A stretch of 64,000 nt of DNA from Hygrocybe punicea (lineage: Eukaryota > Basidiomycota > Agaricomycetes > Agaricales > Hygrophoraceae). The position numbers and the translations under genes are program-made. The notes under the pieces were generated by a model. That model saw nothing but the letters and a program-made list of their open reading frames with translations. It made no database searches and was not told the origin of the DNA. The DNA is taken from NCBI GenBank assembly GCA_963556145.1, contig OY744462.1, positions 868,001-932,000 on the forward strand, written 5' to 3'. The first letter of the stretch is position 1, and every line of letters starts with the position of its first letter. Positions 20,009 to 32,194 of this stretch are shown here, piece by piece.

Positions 20009-21185
20009 CACATCTTTGGTGCATCCAGCTGGTACTATGAAACGTACACAGTTCAACCTGGGTCGTCCTCGTCGTGCTTGGTCAATGTAACGACATCATA
20101 TACATACTTGTCATATAATCCAACCGCTTTTCCTTCCTACACTCAAGCCACGACAAGTTATGCCTCTGGTTGGTCTGGCGTGGTCACAGATCAGTACGCC
20201 TGTACTATATCGGTGTTGTCTCTCAACATAACGTTTTTCTAGACCTACCTACGATTTTCCTACTGCCTCGTACCCCACGACTACTATCAAGTACGGTTGC
20301 TTCACTTGATTCATGCCTGATTCATGAAATTTATTCATTCAATTCTCACAGCCCAGATTTGGCGGTTGCATCGGCAACCACTTCCCTCAACCTGGACACA
20401 CCAACAATATCCACATCATTGACGTTGTCTCCATCTTCGCCCACTACTGCATCCTCTCATACCTCAAAGGCTTCGGGCATCGTCGGTGGTGTCGTTGGCG
20501 CAGCTCTACTTGCCATACTGGCCTTTGGTCTCGCATTTCTATTTTTACGAAAATCTCAAGGATCCCTTGCACGCACAGCGAGAAAGCTTCTTGTTCCTAA
20601 CCGTGTGTCGGGTTTGACACCTGACATTGATCAATTTGTTGTTCCGGCCCCTCTTGGACAGCGCATTTCCGGTGAGTGATGTTCTCTGCCCTTTCTGTTG
20701 AGCGGATGTCAAACGCCCTTCTAGAAGAACAATTGCAACAAGGTAGAATGACATCGGTAGCATCCCCAAAACCATCCCCAACCATCTTAGGATCTCGCCT
20801 CCCCGAGCTGTCAAGAAGTAACGCTGCGACCTCACACTCTGACCTTGCGGCAATTATGGACACTCTATCACACACTCAACTGACTGCCAGCGAACGGCAG
20901 CAACTCATCACATCCTTGAATGCCTTGGCTGATGTTTCACCGCGATCACCGCCAAATGTTCACACACCTACGCCTCTGACTTGGCATCCAATGGATGAAA
21001 TCCAGGGTAGCAACCCTGACATATGGACCATTTTGGGTAATGTTGCAAATTTAAGCCCAAGCGACAGACATGCGCTCGCTAGTTCCCTCAACAATCTACT
21101 TCTGTTGGATCAGCCGAGGTTGGTCAATTTGGAAAGGCGGGATACCCCGGGCGGGTCAACTACACTCCCGTCATACCATGCATAA
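20009..21185 (+). CDS. Single-pass membrane protein with Ser/Thr-rich outer part and long cytosolic tail; 5' end unresolved
   Basis: Exons 20009-20193 (5' limit uncertain), 20243-20290, 20352-20671 and 20725-21185 join in frame through GT-AG introns, 337 codons from 20009. The outer part has YYETYTVQPGSSSSC and several N-x-S/T sites (LVNVTTSYTY) and becomes Ser/Thr-rich (about residues 75-125). A membrane span follows (ASGIVGGVVGAALLAILAFG plus LAFLFLRK), with a basic stop-transfer. This is the design of fungal Mid2-like surface proteins. The tail of about 200 residues holds SDLAAIMDTLSHTQLTASER and a repeat-like LSPSDRHALASSLNNL. I cannot name the family. There is no in-frame Met upstream before the TAG at 19988, so a signal-peptide exon is missing from the model. 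Confidence 0.6.
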
Positions 21186-24100
21186 CTTTTAACATGACAT
21201 CCTTTGTTCGGAAGTGTATACTTCAAGCTCGCTGACCATTTGCCAAAAAGTGTCAGAGCAACGACCTTTCTCTATCGTTCACCCAGCGCTGTCTTATACC
21301 ATGTTCTTCTACTTTGTTGGTTAGTCACCTACATGTCTTCCGTTGTAACTAACATATCGGTTATTGCCATCCCTACGAAAGCCCCTGCTATCCTATCCGG
21401 TCCTCTCAAATTCCCCCTGGTGTAAAAGCATTCACGATTCTTTGCAAGATCCAAAGTAATGTGAGCGATGCTTCAGGCACTCTTGATTGTTTCCGGGACT
21501 CTCCTATGCTTCCCTATTCGCCTGAGCTGACTTGCCACCAGTATGCCTGCCTCATCTCAATCGTCTCGTGACCTTCCCAACAGCCCAAGCATCTATGGAG
21601 ACCGCATGCTCGTACCTCCGAAACTTGCAAATCCTTCTCCATCTAGAATGTCCGGAACAATTGCTGATTCCAATATCTAAACTCATTGGCCATCTTCTGA
21701 CCCTTGAATATTTTCAAATTAGATTTCCTCTATCGCAACTATCCTCCCTTACAACGATAGTGTGAGGTCGTTGGGAACGTCCGCACCTGTTGTGCCCACC
21801 TTACCACTTTAGTCATCCAGGTATGACTGCCAAACTCGTCATCTCAAGCGACTCAAAATCTTTCAACAACCCATTGTATTTCGCAGAGTTCTCGACTCTA
21901 CCCACAATATACTATCCTTTCGCTGTCTGTCTATGTCAGACAGTTCCAGCCTGCCCCAAGTTTTCGCTGCAATTCAAGAATCATGCGATGGATCTTCTCT
22001 GCAGTCGCTCTGGTCTAGGAAATATTTCTCCCTTTGAGCACTCCATCTTATTAAGCCTCTCTCTTCACTCAGAAGCCTGACTTCGCTTCACAGTTGTCTC
22101 TATGATCTGGATAACACGGTAGTGATGGGCTTGGCCACCACTGGTTGTCATGGTCCTCGTCCTCACCCCGTTCCTGTCGCCAGTTATAATCTACATTGTG
22201 GTAGCAGTTCCTATCGGACGGTACTGTCGGTACAATATGTATTCAGATTCTGCAACAGAGGAAAAATACGAAACCTGGCAAGACGGAAGTACGGCAAACT
22301 TATTCGGAGTATTCAAGATCATGTTAGTTTCTAGTTTCCCTCTTGCTCCCTAGTTACCATTTCGCAGGCCGCTACGAAACTTCAAGTCGAAACGTTCTCT
22401 TACGACATTTCTGCCATTGAATATCTGCCTTCCCACAACCTGCAATACATCCCCGATCAGCCAGCCAACCTGCGCAAGCATTTGAGAACACGAACTGTAT
22501 TGTCATCTGCGAACCAAGGTGTAAGAGGGATTCCGATGCAATTTTGGCGTATTCGTCGATGACAAGATTGGCCAGGTCCATATTGTTATGTCTTTTGCCG
22601 GTTTATCGGTCGCGAGGAACTTGCGGCTACTGCTGTTCAAATGTGCTATTTGTCTGGCCTCCTTCGGCCTGAAGGGCTGCTGGGTTGAAATCCATTCGCG
22701 TTCTTCTCGGCGATATCCGTCTTCCAAACTGATGTGCTACGACAAGAGGGGAAGGTTTCGATTTTAGGCACGCAATTAGAAACGGCTCTCGAGGTGCGAG
22801 AACTCTAGAACTCAAGGTCTCGGGATCGGGGACAGGAAGGACAAAACCTGCCACCAAAACCACAGCGGACGGGATGCGATCAGGGGCGAAGGAAAAGGCG
22901 GAAATTGAGCAGGTGGAACTCACCACGCAATATTTTGTGCGTCCAGTACATTTCAAAATTTATCGTCTTTTCCAAAGAAGGATATGGAAATACCATACCT
23001 CCAATGTCAACGGCAAACAAACCTTCACAGCGCGTATCTTGACGGCGTCAGGACGCTCGGCTTCCAGACACATGGTAAATAACGGAAGAGACTCCTCATT
23101 TGCCAAGAACCTAAAAACGGTTACCTCTCGTTCCCATTGTCCTCGTCGTAATCGGAGCCACCTCCCTTTCACCCCTCACCCCCTCGTCTTCGTGGCAGAG
23201 TGCTTCGTCTCGGCATCACAGTCCCCGTCCTCGTCGTCATTGTCCTCGTCGTCCTCCCCAGGGTCCCCAATGTTGATGGAGGTGCTGGGAGGTGCTGGTG
23301 GGCGCTGCCAAGGTCACCGTCGCCAGCTTTTGCCGTCCATCATCACCCTCGTCGCGTCTTCAATCGGTTGAATCACTGCGCCTCCATTGTCGTTGCCGCC
23401 ATCGTTCCTGTGGTGATGTTGGTAGACGCGATGTCGTGGTCGTGGTCGTCATTGTCGTGGTAGTAATGGTTGAGGCGTCACCATCCTCATCCTCGTCATA
23501 GTGAGAAAATCGCCGTCGCCGTGCTTGAGGGCATCGCCATCGTTGTAACCGAGGGCGTCACCGTTATCCCAATCGAAGCCGCCGTTCTCCTCGGTGTCGC
23601 GGTGGGGGCCGCGGCATTCGTCCTTAGACTCGTTGTGGTCACGGTCGACCTCCCTTTCACTGTTATGGTCTTCGTCCGTCGTTGTCTCGAGGGCCTCGCT
23701 ATCGCCATGGTGAGGGTTCTGTGCCAGTCTGGGTAAGAGAAACCGACAACCTTTTCCCGATCGTTAAATGCCAGGGTTCGTGACGGTTGCCATGATCATC
23801 AGCGAGGAACAAATGGTGGAGAGGACTCAAATCTTAAGATATCCCACGGTGCTCCCGTACGTGTCTGCTGCTTGTTCACGCTCGCTGGTGTTGTTGCATG
23901 GGTTGGTCTCACTATAAGTTGGCAAACTATGAATATAGATATTCAAGTTGTATTTCACATGAAATCACAATACACAGGGTGCACAGTAGCATACTATGTA
24001 CTGAAGTATGTTGAATTTATTGGACAAGTACACCGCTGCTTGCTCAGTCATCCCGATTCAGCCATGGAACCCAAGTGGCTGGATTGGGCCAGGTTCTGCT

Positions 24101-24783
24101 GTGCCTCAACAAAAAAAGGGCAGCCTCTATCCGACATTGGGCATCAGCCACACAGATTTCGCATCAACCCAACACAGATTTCACATGGGCAGACGGTGCG
24201 CCAGGTGGAAATAAATAGATAAATAAATATTCTTGTCAATATTTCATGGTAGCAAAATCACAAAATATATCACAATTCTGCTCATGAGCGACTGGCACTA
24301 CACCACACCACATTGTAACTACTAGCATTCTAAGATAGAAAAAAGCATCTCCTTGCCTGCTGCAGTCACTACCCATTGCCACCCTGCAACAAAACAAGGC
24401 AGACTGCGTCGTCTTGCCACACTTAGAAGAGGGAGGGTCAGTGAATAGCAGAAGGGTGGGAATGCAGAAGAGGTGACCCTGAGTCTGTTGCTCTAAGGTG
24501 TAGACATGGTGGAGGGGACAGGGAGGTTGTGGTTGACAAAGCAGTTTTGTGAGGTTGCGGTTGAGAAGGAGGTTGATGTTTGAATTCGAGCTCAGAAGTT
24601 GGGCGGGGTTTGAATAAGGGATCCTCACGCTCAGAAATTGCTGCAAAGTCTTTGCCCAGCACTGATTTGATGTCGGTGTCCATCCTTGAGGTCTGTAATT
24701 GGCCCAGTGCCATGAACTAGGCTGGATCGTGGCCAGTTTCCATAGAAATTTAAATAAAAAGAAGCTGACTTGTACCAATGATG
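21186..24783. other. No intact gene; decayed coding-like stretches
   Basis: A plus-strand stretch from 21541 (MPASSQSSRDLPNSPSIYGD…) reads like the Ser/Pro-rich cytosolic tail of a membrane protein but is broken by stops. 22150-22353 (…EEKYETWQDGSTANLFGVFK) may be another piece. 23140-23740 is GTC/GTCGTC-rich low-complexity DNA whose Val/Ala-rich frames are compositional. 24236-24778 shows only overlapping minus frames without motifs. I recognise no family. Confidence 0.4.
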
Positions 24784-25007
24784 AATTCTATTCAATTTTC
24801 ATATCAGTTACCCCCATTACCGAGTTTAGATAGGATCTAATATGAAACTGAATTAAATCTTATCTATTTCTGATGCTGCCCTTTCTAGGTCTCAGGGACA
24901 CTGTGAGCACAACGGCGGTGTAACCGACCTGACCAAAAATTTTGGCCCAGCTTCTCGGAAGTCACAGAAAGCGAAGCATTGCTCTGAAATAGACACAATC
25001 ATTGTTG

Positions 25008-26045
25008 CTACAAACTAAGTACAGCAGCTGAGACCTCCTCAAACATTTTTTCGCTATAATTGGCATGTTTTATTTTATAGACAATCATCGGACTTTCATG
25101 ACAAGCAAAGAGATTCTGGAAAATCGTGAGATCAGTCGAAGGAGTGGTAGCCATGCTTACAATCCAGGATTCTAAGGGAGCAAGCGAGTTCCCAATCAAC
25201 TTGCCCATATCAATATGAACACTGTTGTATGGGCGATGTCCGTATGTCATGCCAGAACGTGTCAAGCGAGTTGTTTCCAGGTGAGACCGAGTGGTCGGTT
25301 GTTTCTGGTCGATCCAGATGAAGGTGGAAGTGACCTTAAACCCCTCATCCTCAATAGGTTTGACCCAGCTGTTCCAGTTCGAATAAAACTTTTGACAGCA
25401 GTCCTTCCTCTGAATGGATAGTGTAATTTGGAAAGGGAATAGATGGGCCTTCTTGCGAGCGCAGTCCAACTTCAAGATGATACCGTCTATGGCTTTATGA
25501 TTAAAGGCTTCTGGGATATAGAGGCGGCAATCGTAAGTACTGTTGGTAAGGAATCTGCCCCAGAATGGTATGTGATTGTAGAAAGAATGTGGCATGGGGC
25601 CTATTTTGGAATCAACTAGCCGAAGACCGTGCCACTTGATATGTTTGAGGCAAATACGCTCCGCCAGAAATCCTCGAACAATCGGATAATCTGACTTCTC
25701 CACAGCTCTGTACCAATTGTCTGTACCGAAACTTTCAAGCGAGCGCTGTTGAAGGAGCAATACCATGGTCTCATAAGCAACGCCACAAGTGCAATGCCCA
25801 AAGCCATCTTTGAAATAAAAGAACTGGTTGTTGTACGGCATGTTTTTGAAGTCAACGCCAGAAGCCTGAACGCAAGCTTCCATAATACCGCAATAGCTGG
25901 CGGAGAGTTGATGAGAGTCACAGAAGAACAAGCAAGAACACATACCAATCCATCTCTTTCTCTGGCAAGCAATTTTCCTGCTTGTAAAAGAAACCTCGAA
26001 CCAATTCTTCCATGCCACATAATTGTTCAGAGTCCAGGAATGCAT
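25008..26045 (-). CDS. Crinkler/RHS-like C-terminal domain protein (REase-superfamily-like), N-terminus missing
   Basis: A single open frame of 345 codons. The central part reads LAERICLKHIKWHGL, then a stretch around LYIPEAFNHKAIDGIILKLD followed by a basic run, then FPFQITLSIQRKDC, FYSNWNSWVK and VTSTFIWIDQKQ. The order (acidic D in A-I-D-G-I-I-L, then Q-I-T, then F-x-W-I) matches the PD-(D/E)xK-like domain of the CRN (Crinkler) / retrotransposon-hotspot family, abundant in mushrooms. Those proteins usually carry an upstream NTPase (P-loop) region; I see none in this frame and nothing convincing upstream to 26.2 kb. It may be a 5'-truncated copy. Role unknown; a function in conflict or nuclear processes is only a family-level guess. 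Confidence 0.5.
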   Translation of the reverse strand: MHSWTLNNYVAWKNWFEVSFTSRKIACQRKRWIGMCSCLFFCDSHQLSASYCGIMEACVQASGVDFKNMPYNNQFFYFKDGFGHCTCGVAYETMVLLLQQRSLESFGTDNWYRAVEKSDYPIVRGFLAERICLKHIKWHGLRLVDSKIGPMPHSFYNHIPFWGRFLTNSTYDCRLYIPEAFNHKAIDGIILKLDCARKKAHLFPFQITLSIQRKDCCQKFYSNWNSWVKPIEDEGFKVTSTFIWIDQKQPTTRSHLETTRLTRSGMTYGHRPYNSVHIDMGKLIGNSLAPLESWIVSMATTPSTDLTIFQNLFACHESPMIVYKIKHANYSEKMFEEVSAAVLSL

Positions 26046-26300
26046 CTAAGGAAAAATTGCCCTTGAAACTCCAGAGTGTCTTAAGGAGAAGTGGAAGGGA
26101 CCCCGTTTAGTATTGGACAAGTCAGCACTCTGCGGAGGACAACTCCGGTAGCTTCCCGTGATAATGGTGAAACCACTTGTTCATTTCTGCCTATAAGATG
26201 TCAATATGATATGTAACACCATTGCATTGGCTCACATCGTTCATGCCACCGTAGAATGAGATAACAGTGACCTGGGCCTACTAACCATCGGCCAAACCCC

Positions 26301-26846
26301 ATGAGGAAGCCAGCCATGAGTACAGGTGCAGCCACACCTCCTCCAGGCAGGATGATGACAGGCTCTAATGCCAGACCTGGGGGAGGTAAAGCCAATCCAC
26401 GTCCTTACAACAGGGCATGCATACACCCTGACTTTCCACCACCAAAACAGACCCTCTCTCCAATTCCTCCACAAGTTCTCCTCCTCTCCCTTCCTGCCAT
26501 TCTCCTGCACCCTTCCACTCATCCTCTGCATGCCCTCCCCCTCGCCCTCTCCCTTACCGCCATCTGCAAGTGCCTCACACTTAATGACCTTGATCCAGAC
26601 ATTGAATGCCATGCATGGGCCATGTTCGTGGAGCTTGCTATGAATGCCATCTCTAGTGGGTTTCACATCCATGCTGATGAGCACCCATGGGCACACGGCA
26701 TCGAAATCAAGGTCCGTCTCTCGCCCTCGTTACTGACATCTCTGTCTCACGTATGGAAGGGCACTAAAACTGCGATCCCGGACTTCGACAACTCCTACTG
26801 CTGGATGAGCAACCCACCCTCCCAGACCAAGTGTCTCCATGTGTAA
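26301..26846 (+). CDS. Hypothetical ORF, 181 aa
   Basis: An N-terminal Pro/Ser/Leu-rich half is followed by a more regular C-terminal half (LTLNDLDPDIECHAWAMFVE, then HIHADEHPWAHGIEIKVRL). The C-terminal half looks conserved in style but I do not recognise it. A minus-strand ORF covers the same stretch. It lies about 250 bp from the Crinkler-like gene, pointing away from it. Confidence 0.3.
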   Translation: MRKPAMSTGAATPPPGRMMTGSNARPGGGKANPRPYNRACIHPDFPPPKQTLSPIPPQVLLLSLPAILLHPSTHPLHALPLALSLTAICKCLTLNDLDPDIECHAWAMFVELAMNAISSGFHIHADEHPWAHGIEIKVRLSPSLLTSLSHVWKGTKTAIPDFDNSYCWMSNPPSQTKCLHV

Positions 26847-29543
26847 AAATGCTACGCCATGCCCAATGCAAACATGAACAAGACGACAGTGGGGCCCAGC
26901 AAGACCTGGGGCCAATTCAATGTCAACCTGATGCTGGTTAAACGTAAATGAACCCGCAGCGCCAATAAACATTGAATCTGGGAATAGAACAAATCTGAAT
27001 AGGATGTTGCATCACAAGTAGAGAACTCACTTTAGCAGATAACTATGGGGTCCATACTCGTGTTTGTTGACAACCGGAAATAAGGTTCAGGCCTTCAGGC
27101 CTTCAGGCTCCAATCGCCACCAAACGGGCCGCTCCGTTCTTCTCGTCGCGCAAATGTTCGACATACAATGAACCATTGTAATGTCACTGCATTGACCACA
27201 ACCACTATTCAGGCTACTTCTTCCACCACTACCCCCGAGAGCCCTCCGCTGAAGGCGTTTGTGCACTCGGCAATGAAGAAATATGGCCTGACAGAGCAAG
27301 AAGTCAGGAAGTGTGCCACCAAAATGTATGGCTCTCTTGAATATACCATGCATCAGTAGATTTACATATGCTTAAATAAGCTTTTACCTTTTTCGCTCGA
27401 ACTTGTGCTTTTAGCCCAGAACTTTTCAGTGCTTTTCAGTGCTTTCTCCTTTTTCATTCCATCTTCTGCTTTTCTGACTAGGCTTTTTTTTAATTCTGGC
27501 AGCTTATTCTTATATATATGTAATGTTATATTTGCAAAACTACTGTGATGAGTGTGCATTAGAATCAGTACCGTTGCTAATGACACAGGTATTCCAGGTG
27601 CAATCTGTACTCGTACCCATGAGAAACCATAGTTTGCGTGTCTGCCAATGCATACTCGCGGGCCTGCCCCTTCATACACACACCCATACCCACCATTGAC
27701 CTCGTGGCGTGGGACGTGTGTCAATTGAAGCAATGCCATGTGGATGCGAGGTGGCATTGGGGGTGGGTGTCTTCGTGCATGGGCGCAGGAGAGAACTCAC
27801 CTGGCAACCGGGGTGGGTGCACCACTCCCCCGGTCTCACTTCACTTTGGCCTCTGCTGCCATTGCCGTTACCATTGTTGGGTTGTCCTCTTCATGGCCAT
27901 TCATGTTTGGTTGTGTCTTCATTTCAGCCCTTGTTTCGTTGCAGTAGTTACAAACGACCTGTATAATATCAAATAATAATGGTAGATAAAAATGATAATA
28001 ACACTCACCTTTGTGCTATTCCATATTGGGTTGTTCGTGATGTCATGGGTGAGTCAAGTGTGGGGATGTTGGCAAGTGTGGAGAGGGAGAGCATGAGAGG
28101 GAGGGATAGCATGAGAGGAAAAGGGAGAGCATGACAGCGGAGTTGGAGCGATGTCAAAAAAATCAGTGAAGTCCATACTTTACCTTTGTTTGGTCCATGT
28201 TCAACTTTGCCTTAGCACCAACACGAACACACGTTGAACCTTGGACCGACACTAGTAAGTAGCAGTGCGGTACAGTGCCAAATTTCATTTTCAGGGCAGG
28301 GCAGTGGCAACGGCAAGGACAATGAAGATGGCAAGGGCAACGAAAATGACAGAATGACAACAGCAGGGATAAGGCAGTAAAAATGGCAGCGACCTTGGCA
28401 AGGTAAGGACAAGTTTCAACTCTAGCACTAGTGTGTACACTGACACTAGGAGAACAGTGCCGGCAGCCACACCAGTACCAGCCCAACATCAACACAGACA
28501 CCTGCGACAGCACCAACACCGGTGGCCAAAACCAGCGCTGGAGCCCCAGCACAACATCAACACCAGCAATGACAATGCTAGCACAGCACCAAGTTGGTGC
28601 TGGCAGGTGACGACCGTGTCAGCAGCCCCAGCACCATGCCATGGAAAAAATTAGTGTGTTGAGGTGAATGGATGCTGACCGCTGACTTATTTGTTTTCTA
28701 GCTCTTCCAAACTGACGTTATAACTTACACACTCTCCTCGCATCTCAAGGACACAAAGTACTCAACGGACCGCTACTATCAGGATGTACGGCCAGTAGGT
28801 GCCCTCAGTTTATCGACCCAAGCAGTAAGCAAGCTAATAACCTATTTGGTTGGGTCCTAACTCCTAGCTGCCCTAGGTTGCTCGAGCTTTTTGAATTTGA
28901 AACAGTGGTTTGAGATCATAATGGTGGCAAGGCAATTTGCCTTCAACACCTGGAGCGAGTCCTCAGGCGAGCCCATGTCTGGCAATACCAGTGACAATGA
29001 TGGATTTTTACTAGTCCAGTCAGATTCCGATGGTGAAGCAGGTGAGTGTTCCCGGGCTAAGTTCATACAGGTACTGACATATTTGTGCAGCCTAATCACG
29101 ATTGGCAACTCTGCCATGCAAAATGCGCCGTCTCATCTCCACCTGTCTGCCATAGTTACATGCTTCATATTCCTGTGCCTCCCTGTGCCCCCCTGCTGCA
29201 AATAATATAAGCTGTTTTGATACCCCCTACTGAAGTGACGAAAAGCCTACCTTGAAATTAAAAAGTACACGGTGCTTCCACAAAAGACACCTAGCTTATT
29301 GACCTATTCGTGCTTTTAGTGTCTTCAAATAAGCAGGCCCCAGCTTATTGCTTTTGCACGTTTTCGGGCTTTTCCAGCTTATATAAGCTGAATAAGCACC
29401 GAAAAGGTGGTGTGTAACTCTACTGATGTGCAGGCCATGGAAATTGCAGAGGCGGAGAGGAAGGCTGCAATCGAGGCTTTTTCCAGTTATCAAAATGTTA
29501 TTCAAGTCGGGGTTAGTGAAATGGCATCTTCGCAACTTGGAGA
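26847..29543. other. No convincing gene; AATAAGC-rich and CAGCACCA-rich stretches
   Basis: 27168-27359 plus is a 63-codon frame (PLKAFVHSAMKKYGLTEQEV…) that could be a small protein or a fragment. 27360-27500 and 29290-29400 share short AATAAGC/GCTTATT and GCTTTTC motifs and look like transposon edges, but I could not pair them. 28430-28640 is a CAGCACCAACACC-type low-complexity block like the one inside the hAT element at 45.7-46.4 kb. Confidence 0.35.
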
Positions 29544-29903
29544 TTGGAGACTGACTTTCCAAACGTGTTCCAATGCCAGCGCAAACCAAAACCAGGGGAA
29601 GTGATGGCATTCTCGCCGTTGAGAGATGACCTGATGATTCACATCTGGGGTGGGGATTTAGCAAGCTACCAATGCTATTGTTTCGACTTTGTCAACCACG
29701 ACCGCCAGTACATCCGCACGCCAGATGATGTTAAGATTTACTCCATGGCGACTGCATTCACCCCCAGCGCCCCAGTTTTGTCCATTGAGCAGTCATTAGA
29801 ACAGGCGCAGGCAACGTCGTTATACTCAGATGCAAGCAAGCGTGATTCGAACTGGGAGACTTATATTGTTCCAGAAGGCACCATTCTCCGTATTATGCAA
29901 TGA
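29544..29903 (+). CDS. Hypothetical ORF, 119 aa
   Basis: A frame with protein-like character (GEVMAFSPLRDDLMIHIWGG, YCFDFVNHDRQYIRTPDDVK, WETYIVPEGTILRIMQ) that ends at a TGA. It overlaps an upstream frame (29407-29604) and could be its spliced continuation. No family recognised. The surroundings are repeat-rich, so it may be a remnant. Confidence 0.3.
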   Translation: METDFPNVFQCQRKPKPGEVMAFSPLRDDLMIHIWGGDLASYQCYCFDFVNHDRQYIRTPDDVKIYSMATAFTPSAPVLSIEQSLEQAQATSLYSDASKRDSNWETYIVPEGTILRIMQ

Positions 29904-30430
29904 AACTACCTGGATCATTTTCTCCACATACCCACATGAACCCCCACTGACACTACTCTGGTTCTCCAGCCTTGGTGAACATCATTGGTAAGTTCTACGA
30001 ATGGTCTCAATAAAGGGAAACTAATGGAAAACTTATATTTTTCAGTCTCACCATTGGACTCTCATTTGCTGAATACATGTTTTTGGTGGCTTATAAAATA
30101 CATTCTTTGTGCATCCACGGTGTTGTAGTACTCCGAGTCATATTGTGTCCTTCTCTTTCTTGAAAATTACATAGTACTTTTGTAGTAGAGAATGGTCTTC
30201 AGTGGAGGCATTTACCTTGATCATTTTGGGTAGGCAGGAGATGAGGAAAAAGTGAAATTTAAGTTTTAATAAGGTTTATTCTATTGTGCACCCTGCTCCC
30301 CTCAAATCTGGTATGCACCTGGGGCACACAATATTTAGTAGCACCCCCCTCATCAGCTGTGCTATCTGATAATGGGAAATTTGCCTTGGTTCAAGTGTCC
30401 TTGCCTCCCTCCATAACATCCCCACAAAAT

Positions 30431-30456
30431 ACATCATCATCATCATCATCATCATT
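30431..30456 (+). repeat. (CAT)n microsatellite
   Basis: About eight uninterrupted ATC/CAT triplets. Confidence 0.9.
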
Positions 30457-30734
30457 TGCCTCTCATCAGGAAAAACCTCCTTCCAAGATTATATAGGATT
30501 ATATAGGATCATATCAGATGCTTATATTTAAGTACTAACTAAAAATATTTTGACATAAATTAATCATTGGCTTTCATTGCACATTATAACCTCCATACTG
30601 CAGAGACATAATTTTTCAGTAATTTTATCAACAGTAGTACTTGAGTTAAAGTTGATTCATTGAAGATATTTCATTAGCTACCAATATATAAGGCAAGGGG
30701 TGTGTGGGAAGTTAGGTGTGTCCTGCTTCCAGGA

Positions 30735-31054
30735 GGAATGCAGTTTAGCGGATCATTCTGTCTCATGGCTTGACCACTCACAGTATCTGACATATTTTGT
30801 CCTGAAGGGCCCAGCAGCGATGATAGGGCACCTTCAAGAGCCTCCCCTTCTCTTCCTAATGATGCAGAACCAGGCAATTCAATGGCTACAGCGAAATTCC
30901 TGATGTGCTGCAAAACTTGGATCAGCAAAGCCAGTTCATGCGCTTCTATCTCGTCTGCCTCTTGGCTGAGCAACAGAGCCACAGCTGAATTCACTTGTTT
31001 AACTGGAATGCAATTTGGTGAATAATTCGGTCTCATGGTGTGACCACTCACAGT
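30735..31054. repeat. 270-bp tandem repeat: unit A and the start of unit B
   Basis: Unit A is 30735-31004. Unit B starts at 31005 (GGAATGCA again) and is broken at 31054 by the hAT insertion. It resumes at 41188. The aligned pairs include CTCATGG(C/T)(T/G)TGACCACTCACAG and GAAGGGCCCAGCAGCG(A/G)TGAT. Confidence 0.8.
31047..31054. repeat. hAT target duplication, left copy (CTCACAGT)
   Basis: Identical to 41180-41187. Confidence 0.9.
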
Positions 31055-31484
31055 TAAGGTTTAACATGGGTAACCCGGGGGTCTAAAAAGCCCAACCCAG
31101 ACCCACACCAGTCAAACCTGGTCTAAAATGGGTTTATGTGACGGTGGGTTTCATGCCCAGGTTGACCGGGTTCATTCATTCAGGGGGGGGGGTTCACAAA
31201 AACAAAAACTAATCTACTTGTCCATGATCTCAACATTTTCGACATCATCTTCAGCCCTCTTGCACTTCAGTTCCTTCCCGCCAGTCTTGATGTCATCCAT
31301 CACATTCTCGACTGTGATCAATCCATTGCAAAGCCAAGATCCAAGACACATGTGTGCACGAATGTTGGAACCGCTAAGCCAATTTCGGGAGAAAGGGAGA
31401 ATTTGTCTTCCCTGGGAGAAGACGCGTTCAACAAAAATTGATTTCCAATCTTGATAATCAAGATATTTTGTACCTTGTAAATTA

Positions 31485-31576
31485 ATTTTAAATATAATAA
31501 AAATTAAAAAACTTAAATATAAAATTCAAATATAAATATTTAAAATAAAATTAATGTTTATTTATTTTATTTTATT
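31485..31576. repeat. 92-bp perfect inverted repeat, left arm
   Basis: Reverse complement of 32030-32121 with no mismatch that I can find. The two arms enclose the cox3 fragment. Confidence 0.85.
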
Positions 31577-31790
31577 TGATGTATAAGTATATATTAAACT
31601 AGCACCTATATTATAATAAAGTTAAAGATATTATAGCTACAGCTGGTAGTATATATTACTAGGGAGATTTCATTCCCAATGTGGCCATTTGTTCTATCAA
31701 ACTTGGCTTTTGATCGTCGGCTTGGTAGGCTTTTATTCTACCAACTACCTAAACCAAATAAATTATAGAAGGTTTAAGAACAAATAATAG

Positions 31791-31991
31791 CCAATATTAG
31801 TTGGGTTTTCAATTTTTTCTATGGCCATTGGAGCTGTTATGTACATGCACGGATTTTTTAATGGAGGTTTATTATTAAGTTTAGGTTTCATTATTACAGT
31901 ATATGGAATGATTCTTTGGTTCCAAGATGTAATATCTGAAGGTACATTACTAGGTTGCCATACAAAAGAAGTTAAAAGAGCATTCTTCTAA
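31791..31991 (+). pseudogene. cox3: Mitochondrial cytochrome c oxidase subunit 3 fragment
   Basis: The frame reads PILVGFSIFSMAIGAVMYMH, then GFFNGGLLLSLGFIITVYGM, then ILWFQDVISEGTLLGCHTKE and a stop after VKRAFF. This is the N-terminal region of COX3 (membrane helices 1-2 and the conserved W-x-x-D-V-I-x-E-G-T-x-x-G-x-H-T). The N-terminal leader just upstream is decayed (a Trp codon position reads TAG), and the remaining five helices are absent. In the mitochondrion the protein is part of complex IV; here it is a dead nuclear copy. Confidence 0.9.
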
Positions 31992-32029
31992 AGTGTAAAT
32001 TTTGTTTCAAATCCAAGAGAGAATAAATT

Positions 32030-32121
32030 AATAAAATAAAATAAATAAACATTAATTTTATTTTAAATATTTATATTTGAATTTTATATTTAAGTTTTTT
32101 AATTTTTATTATATTTAAAAT
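32030..32121. repeat. 92-bp perfect inverted repeat, right arm
   Basis: Pairs with 31485-31576. Confidence 0.85.
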
Positions 32122-32194
32122 ATTAAATTTGGCAAATTTAATAAACAAACATTACGGAGCTAACCTTTAAATTAAATTAATTTATAGGAAAATA

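Noticed and set aside
19858..20040. Signal-peptide-like ORF as exon 1 of the membrane protein
   Set aside because: Attractive hydrophobic start, but no GT-AG pair I tried connects it in phase with 20009-20193. Left as a possibility only.
23140..23736. Hydrophobic Val/Ala-rich ORFs suggesting a membrane protein
   Set aside because: Encoded by GTC/GTCGTC low-complexity DNA, open in several frames and on both strands.
31690..31775. Mitochondrial tRNA in the NUMT
   Set aside because: A D-loop-like GTTGGTAGAA is visible on the minus strand, but acceptor and anticodon stems do not pair well enough to name it.
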